Assembly (NCBI GenBank): GCA_900758315.1
Contig: CAAERF010000431.1
Coordinates: 1 to 9,309, forward strand
Origin: an uncultured Oscillospiraceae bacterium
GTDB lineage: Bacteria; Bacillota; Clostridia; Oscillospirales; Oscillospiraceae
Direction: 5' to 3'
DNA length: 9,309 nt
Shown here: positions 1 through 4,623 of the stretch, piece after piece
Layout of the letters: every line of letters begins with the position of its first letter
Numbering within the stretch: position 1 is the first letter of the stretch
The notes under the pieces: model-generated
What the model was told of the DNA's origin: nothing
The model's database searches: none
What the model saw: only the letters and a program-made list of their open reading frames with translations
Program-made: the position numbers and the translations under genes

Positions 1-851
1 AGCGCCGCCGCTAAAAGGAGCTGGGAGGTTTCACCGCCATAGTTCGATGCCACACGATAAATCACTGTCTGCTGCACCAGGGTCAGAATCTGCATCAACA
101 GAGCAGATACCCCGACAGAAAGAACCTGGGGAAGCAGTTCTCCGTCAATGCGGATGCGCCCAATCTTCACATGAGGACTTTTTTTCTTGAAATACCACAG
201 CGTAATTGCAGCCTGGACAAACTGGGAGAAAATCGTTGCATAAGCAGCCGCCTCAATGCCCATACCGTAGGGATTCAGGATACTGATAAAAATAGGGTCA
301 AGAATGATATTCAAAATAGCGCCGCTGGCAATAATGGTCATTGCCCTTTTGAGCTGGCCTTCTCCACGGATGACCATGTTGGCGCTCTGGAAGAAGTTTA
401 CGAACAGAGAACCGGCGAATACGATCCGCAGATATTTCTCAGCGTAATTCAGAATGTTATCGCTGGCTCCGGTCAGGGACAGAAGCTGGCGGGTGAAAAC
501 CATACCCACAACAGTGTAGATGACGGACAACAGAAGAACCATCGCAACTAAGTTGCCCATGATCTTCTTAATTGTGTTCTCGTCCTTCTTGCCGATAGCG
601 CGGGACAGTACCGATGCAGAACCCACGCCCAGCATGGCCGCTGAACCGGCATTGATAAGCGTCAAGGGATAGGATACCGATATGGCTCCCATCTGCACGT
701 CACCGACCATCTGGCCGACAAAGATGGAATCCATCATGTTATAAAGCCCAACGACCACCATGCCAAGAACCGCAGGAATGCTAAGTTCAATCATCAGCGG
801 CCAGGGGCTTTTTGTTAAGAGCTTTGTTCTTGTGTCAAGTGCCTGTTTCAT
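1..851 (-). CDS. MATE-family efflux transporter, 3' part cut by window edge
   Basis: Reading the minus strand from the ATG at 849-851 gives 283 codons with no stop before the edge, so the C-terminus lies outside. The protein starts MKQALDTRTKLL, and then has the family features LTKSPWPLMIELSIPAV, a VVVGLYNMMDSIFVGQ helix, GVGSASVLSRAIGKKD, and IRGEGQLKRAM near residue 165. This is the Gram-positive MATE pattern (family length about 450 aa, 12 membrane helices, two bundles of six). About seven hydrophobic segments are visible. Members are inner-membrane antiporters that export drugs or metabolites using Na+ or H+; the substrate cannot be read from sequence. The start is supported by AGGAGG (861-866) 9 nt upstream. 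No other gene shares its transcript inside the window. No frameshift was seen. A link to the metal genes is not implied. Confidence 0.9.
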   Translation of the reverse strand, partial: MKQALDTRTKLLTKSPWPLMIELSIPAVLGMVVVGLYNMMDSIFVGQMVGDVQMGAISVSYPLTLINAGSAAMLGVGSASVLSRAIGKKDENTIKKIMGNLVAMVLLLSVIYTVVGMVFTRQLLSLTGASDNILNYAEKYLRIVFAGSLFVNFFQSANMVIRGEGQLKRAMTIIASGAILNIILDPIFISILNPYGMGIEAAAYATIFSQFVQAAITLWYFKKKSPHVKIGRIRIDGELLPQVLSVGVSALLMQILTLVQQTVIYRVASNYGGETSQLLLAAA

Positions 852-890
852 CACTCTATTCCTCCTGGTCTATTTTAATTTCGAGGTATC

Positions 891-921
891 CAGCAAAGCG
901 CGCCAGTGACGTGCCTTGCTG
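891..921. repeat. Imperfect inverted repeat in the leader of the MATE gene
   Basis: Arms 891-902 and 910-921 (CAGCAA... / ...TTGCTG) pair at 11 of 12 positions, counting one G-T, with a 7-nt loop. It sits about 25 nt upstream of the AGGAGG of the MATE gene. It could be an operator or a leader hairpin. A TATACT box on the minus strand (950-955) lies further upstream, but I see no good -35, so the promoter is uncertain. The rest of 852-1020 holds nothing else I can name. Confidence 0.4.
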
Positions 922-1020
922 AATTAGCCATATCTAACTAACCACTTAAAGTATATAAAATCCGGGCTTCTTTGTACGCTCCCAACCGCAGGATTTACAA
1001 TCCAATCTGAAACGAATTTA

Positions 1021-1053
1021 GGAGCGGAAAGGACATAAGGCCCTTTCCGCTCC
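1021..1053 (-). terminator. Intrinsic terminator of the copA-csoR operon
   Basis: A perfect 12-bp inverted repeat (GGAGCGGAAAGG at 1021-1032 with CCTTTCCGCTCC at 1042-1053) with a 9-nt loop lies 5 nt past the csoR stop. On the minus strand the stem is followed by TAAATTCGTTT, a modest T-rich tail. The plus strand has no T tract, so it should act mainly on leftward transcripts. Confidence 0.75.
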
Positions 1054-1058
1054 CGTTG

Positions 1059-1322
1059 TTACTGTATCATTTTTTCCAGTAGTTTCAGGGCTTCCTCAAG
1101 TTTTGGATTTACGGCGTCCGTTTGCAGGGCCTCCCGGACGCAGCTTCGTATATGGGCTTGCAAAATCTGCTGATTGGCGCTTTTTAATAACGCCTGCGTA
1201 GCAAGAAGCTGATTGGAAATATCCACGCAATAGCGATTTTCCTCAACCATTTGCAGGATACCGTCTAACTGTCCTCTGGCGATTTTTAGCTTGTGAACAA
1301 TATCGCCTTTCTTGGCCTTCAT
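1059..1322 (-). CDS. csoR: CsoR-family copper-sensing transcriptional repressor
   Basis: This is an 87-residue all-helical repressor of the CsoR/RcnR family (DUF156). Apo-protein binds operator DNA; Cu(I) binding releases it and turns on copper export. The Cu(I) ligand set is complete: Cys32 (in ENRYCVDIS), His57 and Cys61 (in HIRSCVREAL), with the spacing of the x-C-H-C fingerprint of Mycobacterium CsoR (Cys36, His61, Cys65). The N-terminal GDIVHKLKIARGQLDGI helix carries the basic residues typical of the DNA-contact region. Length fits the family (about 85-120 aa). The ATG at 1320-1322 lies 10 nt after the copA stop with only a weak Shine-Dalgarno, suggesting translational coupling to copA. 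Unusually it is the last gene of the operon, not the first. It most likely represses its own operon through the site at 3942-3960. Confidence 0.92.
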   Translation of the reverse strand: MKAKKGDIVHKLKIARGQLDGILQMVEENRYCVDISNQLLATQALLKSANQQILQAHIRSCVREALQTDAVNPKLEEALKLLEKMIQ

Positions 1323-1332
1323 AAACGGCCCG

Positions 1333-1542
1333 TTACTGGATACTGACGAGCTGATAGCCAGCGTCCTCGATAGCAGCTTTCAGCACAGCATCCGGCACAT
1401 CCTGGTCAAGCTGCACCTGGGCCGACTTACTCTCCAGGGAAACATCCACATCCTTGATGCCCTGGATGTCCCGCAGCGCCTTATCAACGTGTTTCACACA
1501 CATTCCGCAAACCATACCTTCGATGTTCAATACTTTTTCCAT
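1333..1542 (-). other. C-terminal HMA domain of CopA with its own start signals (possible internal copZ-like product)
   Basis: In frame inside copA, an ATG at 1540-1542 is preceded by AAAAGGAG (1551-1558) at an ideal 8-nt spacing. Translation from it would give a 69-residue protein starting MEKVLNIEGMVCGMC, ending at the copA stop. That is the size and fold of CopZ Cu(I) chaperones (CxxC, VSLESKSAQVQ strand, AIEDAGYQ). The preceding stretch, about residues 762-790 of CopA, is hydrophilic and linker-like, as expected if an ancestral copA and copZ were joined by loss of a stop. Whether the internal start is used is inference. The domain assignment itself is secure. Confidence 0.5.
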
Positions 1543-3912
1543 GTGAATTGCTCCTTTTCGTTCTTCTTTTACTGTTGTCTGTTCGTACATAGGGTCTGAA
1601 TCCAGTTCTGTATTGGCCTGATGCTTCGCCTTGAACCACCGCAGACGCAGGGCATTGGATACCACGAATACCGAACTAAAGCTCATAGCAAAAGCGCCGA
1701 TCATGGGGTTCAGCTTCAACGCAAAGGGCAGATAGAACACGCCTGCCGCCACCGGGATACCGATGATGTTGTAGATAAACGCCCAAAACAGATTTTGCTT
1801 GATGTTGCGGATAACCGCCTTACTAAGCTGGATTGCCGTAGACACATCCAGCAGATCGCTTTTCATCAAAACAATATCCGCTGACTCAATCGCCACATCC
1901 GTTCCGGCTCCGATAGCGATACCAACGTCCGCTCTGGCAAGGGCCGGAGCATCGTTGATACCGTCACCGACCATCGCCACTTTCTTCCCGGCGCTCTGCA
2001 AACGGCGGATCTCCTTCTCCTTATCCTGGGGGAATACCTCTGCCACAACACGATCCACGCCGACCTGACGCCGAATCGCTTCTGCGGTCTTTGCATTGTC
2101 GCCGGTCAGCATGACCACCTCAATGCCCATGCCGGTCAATTCCGCTATGGCCTGCTTGCTGGTGGGCTTGACTACATCCGCCACGGCAATAACACCAATA
2201 AACTGACCACCACGGGCAAAGAACAGAGGTGTTTTCCCGTCAACGGCCATTTTCTCACCCAACTGAAGGAGTGCGCCGCCATTGATGCCATTTGCTGCCA
2301 TCAGTCGGCGGTTTCCGGCAAGGCACGTTTCGTTTCCAATCTGCCCCACAAGGCCCTGACCGGGAATCTGCTTGAAACCGTCCACCGGAAGGAAGGAAAG
2401 GTCTGCTTTTTCGGCCTCCGCCACAATCGCGTCCGCCAGCGGATGCTCGGACATTTTTTCCAGCGAAGCGGCGATTTGCAGCAGCTCCTTTTGTGGAACG
2501 CCCTCTTTGCAGAGCATATTTGTCACTACGGGCGTGCCCTGAGTAATTGTGCCGGTCTTATCCAGCACAACCGTATCAATGCTATGGGCCGTTTCCAGGG
2601 CCTCCGCCGATTTAATCAGGATACCGTTGCTTGCGCCCTTTCCGGTTCCGACCATAATGGCCGTAGGCGTTGCAAGGCCCAGCGCACAGGGGCAGGAAAT
2701 GACCAGAACGGAAATGCCGATAGACAGGGCAAATTCAAAGCCATATCCCAACAGCAGCCAGACAACAACCGCGATCAGCGCGATGCTGATAACTACCGGC
2801 ACAAACACGCCGCTGACCTTATCAGCCAGTTTCGCAATAGGGGCCTTGGAGCTGGTCGCTTCATCCACCAGCCGGACAATCTGTGCCAGCGTGGTATCAT
2901 CGCCCACCTTGGTGGCCTGCATCTTGAAATAGCCGGACTTACTTGTGGTCGCACCGATCACTTTGTCCCCGATATGCTTCTCCACGGGGATGCTCTCGCC
3001 GGTCAGGGCAGATTCATCAACGGAGGAAAAGCCCTCGATGACAATACCATCCACCGGCACAGACTCACCGGCCTTGACAATCAGGGTTTCGCCCAACTGC
3101 ACTTCTTCCACAGGCACCTGAAGCTCTTTTCCATCCCGCTCCACGGTAGCTGTTTTGGGAGCCAGATTCATCAGCTTTGTAATTGCATCCGAAGTCTTAC
3201 CCTTTGCGCGGGCCTCCAGGGTTTTGCCCAAGGTGATAAGGGTCAGAATCATGCCTGCGGATTCAAAATACAAATCCATCATAAAGCTGTGAACCGTAGC
3301 CATATCCCCATGACCGAATCCGATGCCGATTTTGTAAACGGCGTAAATGCCATAAACGATTGCGGCGCTGGAGCCTATCGCAATCAGCGAATCCATGTTA
3401 GGCGAGCCGTGGAACAGGGTCTTGAATCCCATCCGGTAATATTTGAAGTTGATAAACACCACCGGGATCAGCAGCAGGAATTGGGTAAATGCAAAGCTGA
3501 TTGCATTTTCCATCCCCAGCAAGGAGCTGGGGAGCGGCCACCCCATCATGTGACCCATAGAAATATAAAACAGCGGGATCGTAAAAAGGGCAGAAAGCAG
3601 CAGCCGCTGTTTCATCTGCTTGTATTCTACCTGCGCCGTACTGACCTCCGGTTTTGCTGCCGGTGTGGTCGTGCGGCTCTTGTTTTGTGCGGAGGCTTTG
3701 GGAATCGCGCCATAACCGGCCTTTTCAACGGCCTGGACGATTCCCGCCGTATCCAAAACGGATTCATCATAAGAAGCAACCATGCTGTTTTTTAACAGGT
3801 TGACGGACACTTCTTTGATGCCAGGTAGCTTTGCCACGCTCTTTTCCACTCTGGTAGAGCAGGCCGAGCAAGTCATACCCGTAATGTCAAATTGCTCCTT
3901 TTGCAAAATCAT
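1333..3912 (-). CDS. copA: Cu(I)-exporting P1B-1-type ATPase with N- and C-terminal HMA domains
   Basis: The 859-residue membrane pump exports Cu(I) at the cost of ATP. Order of parts: N-terminal HMA (GMTCSACSTR, Cys15/Cys18); membrane segments about 103-230; actuator TGES 304-307; transmembrane CPC at 407-409 (ISCPCALGLATPT); phosphorylation DKTGT 451-455; SEHPLADA with His490-Pro491; GDGINDAP 649-656; YN 714-715 in the seventh helix and Met743...Ser747 in the eighth; C-terminal HMA (MVCGMCVKH, Cys802/Cys805). CPC, YN and MxxxS together are the Cu(I)-specific signature. The frame is open upstream to 4038, but the extra 42 residues cross the promoter region and look non-coding. The chosen ATG (3910-3912) has AAGAAGG only 1 nt away; the in-frame TTG at 3904-3906 has it at 7 nt and may be the real start. 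csoR follows after 10 nt. Confidence 0.95.
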   Translation of the reverse strand: MILQKEQFDITGMTCSACSTRVEKSVAKLPGIKEVSVNLLKNSMVASYDESVLDTAGIVQAVEKAGYGAIPKASAQNKSRTTTPAAKPEVSTAQVEYKQMKQRLLLSALFTIPLFYISMGHMMGWPLPSSLLGMENAISFAFTQFLLLIPVVFINFKYYRMGFKTLFHGSPNMDSLIAIGSSAAIVYGIYAVYKIGIGFGHGDMATVHSFMMDLYFESAGMILTLITLGKTLEARAKGKTSDAITKLMNLAPKTATVERDGKELQVPVEEVQLGETLIVKAGESVPVDGIVIEGFSSVDESALTGESIPVEKHIGDKVIGATTSKSGYFKMQATKVGDDTTLAQIVRLVDEATSSKAPIAKLADKVSGVFVPVVISIALIAVVVWLLLGYGFEFALSIGISVLVISCPCALGLATPTAIMVGTGKGASNGILIKSAEALETAHSIDTVVLDKTGTITQGTPVVTNMLCKEGVPQKELLQIAASLEKMSEHPLADAIVAEAEKADLSFLPVDGFKQIPGQGLVGQIGNETCLAGNRRLMAANGINGGALLQLGEKMAVDGKTPLFFARGGQFIGVIAVADVVKPTSKQAIAELTGMGIEVVMLTGDNAKTAEAIRRQVGVDRVVAEVFPQDKEKEIRRLQSAGKKVAMVGDGINDAPALARADVGIAIGAGTDVAIESADIVLMKSDLLDVSTAIQLSKAVIRNIKQNLFWAFIYNIIGIPVAAGVFYLPFALKLNPMIGAFAMSFSSVFVVSNALRLRWFKAKHQANTELDSDPMYEQTTVKEERKGAIHMEKVLNIEGMVCGMCVKHVDKALRDIQGIKDVDVSLESKSAQVQLDQDVPDAVLKAAIEDAGYQLVSIQ

Positions 3913-3941
3913 CCCTTCTTTCTTATAAAGATTTGTGCGAG

Positions 3942-3960
3942 TACCCCTCCCCCGTAGGGA
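3942..3960. promoter_or_regulatory. Candidate CsoR operator
   Basis: The minus strand reads CCCTACGGGGG (3949-3959) flanked by a further GGGGTA half (3942-3947). G/C-rich pseudo-palindromes of the form TACCC...GGGTA are typical CsoR operators, and the core resembles the known Bacillus copZA site. It lies about 30 nt before the copA start. The exact half-site limits are uncertain. Confidence 0.5.
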
Positions 3961-3980
3961 ACTAAATACCGTTATGAAAA

Positions 3981-4019
3981 GGGGCGTTTGGCATCTTGGG
4001 GGAAAGATGCTAAAGCCCC
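3981..4019 (-). terminator. Terminator-like hairpin in the copA leader
   Basis: GGGGC (3981-3985) pairs with GCCCC (4015-4019), then TTT with AAA, one wobble, and GCATCTT (3991-3997) with AAGATGC (4004-4010) around a 6-nt loop: about 16 pairs with one bulged base. On the minus strand it is followed by TTTTC. If copA is transcribed from the TATAAT at 4059-4064, this hairpin is in its 5' leader and could attenuate it. It could instead block read-through from upstream. Confidence 0.45.
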
Positions 4020-4058
4020 GAACATAAAGTTTACGCACAAGGTCTTTGACCGTTTTTC

Positions 4059-4088
4059 ATTATACTTATCCTGCTTCTCCTTTGTCTG
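4059..4088 (-). promoter_or_regulatory. Candidate leftward promoter for copA-csoR
   Basis: On the minus strand a perfect TATAAT (4059-4064) has CAGACA (4083-4088, 4 of 6 matches to TTGACA) 18 nt upstream. Transcription would start near 4052, giving a leader of about 140 nt that crosses the hairpin and the CsoR-like site. It is the best leftward sigma-A match in the region, but its -35 overlaps the plus-strand terminator stem. Confidence 0.4.
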
Positions 4089-4109
4089 CTCCAAAGTGGA
4101 GCTTTTTTT
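4088..4109 (+). terminator. Small rightward intrinsic terminator
   Basis: GCTCCA (4088-4093) and TGGAGC (4097-4102) form a 6-bp stem with an AAG loop, followed directly by seven T residues (4103-4109). No plus-strand gene ends here, so it either terminates a short RNA that starts near copA or shields the HMA-cadA promoter from read-through. Confidence 0.5.
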
Positions 4110-4191
4110 ATCCAAAGAGAAATGAGGTTTTTTGCTGGAAATCCAATCGGCAGGTTCTCCAATCCAAAGGGCAGAACCGCTCCCAAATCCA

Positions 4192-4220
4192 TTGACTTTG
4201 AGGGTTTTCGTGAATATACT
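4192..4220 (+). promoter_or_regulatory. Sigma-A promoter of the HMA-cadA operon
   Basis: TTGACT (4192-4197) and TATACT (4215-4220) are separated by exactly 17 nt, each one base from consensus. Transcription should begin near 4227, about 77 nt before the HMA gene start, right at the left arm of the inverted repeat at 4228-4257. Confidence 0.75.
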
Positions 4221-4227
4221 GGCAGCA

Positions 4228-4257
4228 TGAACGATTAAACAATCTTTTAATTGTTCA
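4228..4257. promoter_or_regulatory. Candidate ArsR/SmtB-type operator
   Basis: TGAACGATTAA (4228-4238) and TTAATTGTTCA (4247-4257) are inverted repeats matching at 10 of 11 positions, 8 nt apart. The TGAAC...GTTCA outer half-sites resemble SmtB/CzrA/CadC operators (TGAACA...TTCA). The site starts at the predicted transcription start, where a bound repressor would block initiation. The most likely binders are the ArsR proteins at 6552-6917 and 7001-7318. Confidence 0.6.
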
Positions 4258-4303
4258 GCCATATCAAGCCAACCAAATACCAAAATGAAAGGGGGCTTTC
4301 TCC

Positions 4304-4522
4304 ATGAAAAAGACCATTAAACTGCTTGACCTGGACTGCGGCCATTGTGCTGACAAAATCCAGAACGCCGTGAAGAAGATTGATGGTGTGACCAGCGTAT
4401 CCGTCAACTTCCTGGGTCAGAAGATGGTTCTGGAAGCGCCGGACGATCAGTTTGACGCTGTTCTGGCCGAAGCAAAGGCGCTGATTAAGCAGATCGAGCC
4501 GGATGTGACTGTTAAGGCGTAA
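4304..4522 (+). CDS. Stand-alone HMA-domain metal-binding protein of the Zn/Cd type
   Basis: This 72-residue cytosolic protein is a single ferredoxin-like HMA domain (beta-alpha-beta-beta-alpha-beta). The metal loop is LDLDCGHCADKI with Cys12 and Cys15. The acidic residue just before the first Cys (D-C-x-x-C) is the form seen in ZntA/CadA N-terminal domains, unlike the M-T-C-x-x-C of copper domains such as that of CopA in this window. It is followed by VSVNFLGQKMVLEAP and an acidic C-terminal helix. AAAGGGGG lies 8 nt before the ATG. It precedes the cadA-like ATPase, which lacks its own HMA, so it probably acts in trans as the pump's metal donor or sensor domain. It is separated from the pump gene by a terminator-like hairpin. 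CopZ-like copper chaperone is the less likely alternative. Confidence 0.88.
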   Translation: MKKTIKLLDLDCGHCADKIQNAVKKIDGVTSVSVNFLGQKMVLEAPDDQFDAVLAEAKALIKQIEPDVTVKA

Positions 4523-4533
4523 TGAAAAGCTGG

Positions 4534-4565
4534 ACACCGGCTGCCACACGGTAGCCGGTGTTTTT
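4534..4565 (+). terminator. Terminator or attenuator between the HMA gene and cadA
   Basis: ACACCGGCTGCC (4534-4545) pairs with GGTAGCCGGTGT (4550-4561), 12 bp with one G-T pair, a 4-nt ACAC loop and a run of T (4561-4565). It starts 12 nt after the HMA stop. Placed inside an apparent operon, it would cut transcription into cadA and raise the HMA-to-pump ratio unless cadA has its own promoter. Confidence 0.75.
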
Positions 4566-4580
4566 CATCAATAGACAGAA

Positions 4581-4597
4581 AAAGCGTGACACGCTTT
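4581..4597. repeat. Short palindrome just upstream of the cadA ribosome-binding site
   Basis: AAAGCGT (4581-4587) and ACGCTTT (4591-4597) are perfect 7-bp inverted repeats around GAC, ending 13 nt before the AGGAGA of cadA. It may be a second regulator site or a leader hairpin. I see no convincing -35/-10 pair for a separate cadA promoter here. Confidence 0.4.
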
Positions 4598-4623
4598 ATG
4601 CTGCAACGAAAGGAGAATACACT

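Larger units (their letters stand above)
3936..4109 (+). ncRNA. Possible small RNA upstream of copA (speculative)
   Basis: A plus-strand promoter match, TTGCAA (3901-3906), 17 nt, TATAAA (3924-3929), would start RNA near 3936. That RNA would cross the CsoR-like site at once, contain the strong hairpin 3981-4019, and end at the T7 terminator at 4109: about 170 nt, mostly antisense to the copA leader. It contains no open frame with a good ribosome-binding site. The call rests only on the promoter and terminator matches. Confidence 0.22.
3913..4303. other. Divergent regulatory region between the copper and zinc/cadmium operons
   Basis: This 391-bp stretch has no convincing gene. From left to right it holds a GC-rich CsoR-like site, a strong hairpin (3981-4019), a leftward TATAAT box (4059-4064), a small rightward terminator (4088-4109), a featureless stretch (4110-4190) and the rightward promoter and operator of the HMA-cadA operon (4192-4257). 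Open frames crossing it on the minus strand (to 4283) overlap all these sites and lack a good ribosome-binding site, so I do not call them genes. Confidence 0.7.

Noticed and set aside
875..931. 18-codon minus-strand frame upstream of the MATE gene as a leader peptide
   Set aside because: No Shine-Dalgarno precedes its ATG, and the dyad inside it explains the sequence as well. Length is within chance.
2443..3795. Long plus-strand open frame opposite copA
   Set aside because: It is the antisense of well-supported P-type ATPase coding sequence. Its predicted protein is rich in Gln, Asn, His and Arg, has no domain, and lacks a credible start; it is a shadow.
3974..4027. 17-codon plus-strand frame inside the possible small RNA
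   Set aside because: The nearest AGGGA is too far from the ATG, and the frame coincides with the hairpin arms, so the base pairing accounts for its sequence.
3972..4283. 103-codon minus-strand open frame in the divergent intergenic region
   Set aside because: It runs across the promoter, operator, terminator and hairpins of this region, and has no good ribosome-binding site or recognisable domain. A decayed gene cannot be ruled out, but I cannot support one.
3913..4303. Known metal or other riboswitch in the divergent region
   Set aside because: I found no conserved core of a riboswitch class I know (for example NiCo or yybP-ykoY type); the hairpins look like simple stems. A covariance-model search would decide.
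4558..4623. Upstream extension of the cadA frame by 22 codons
   Set aside because: These codons begin in the terminator stem and run through the palindrome and ribosome-binding site; the AGGAGA before 4624 clearly marks the real start.
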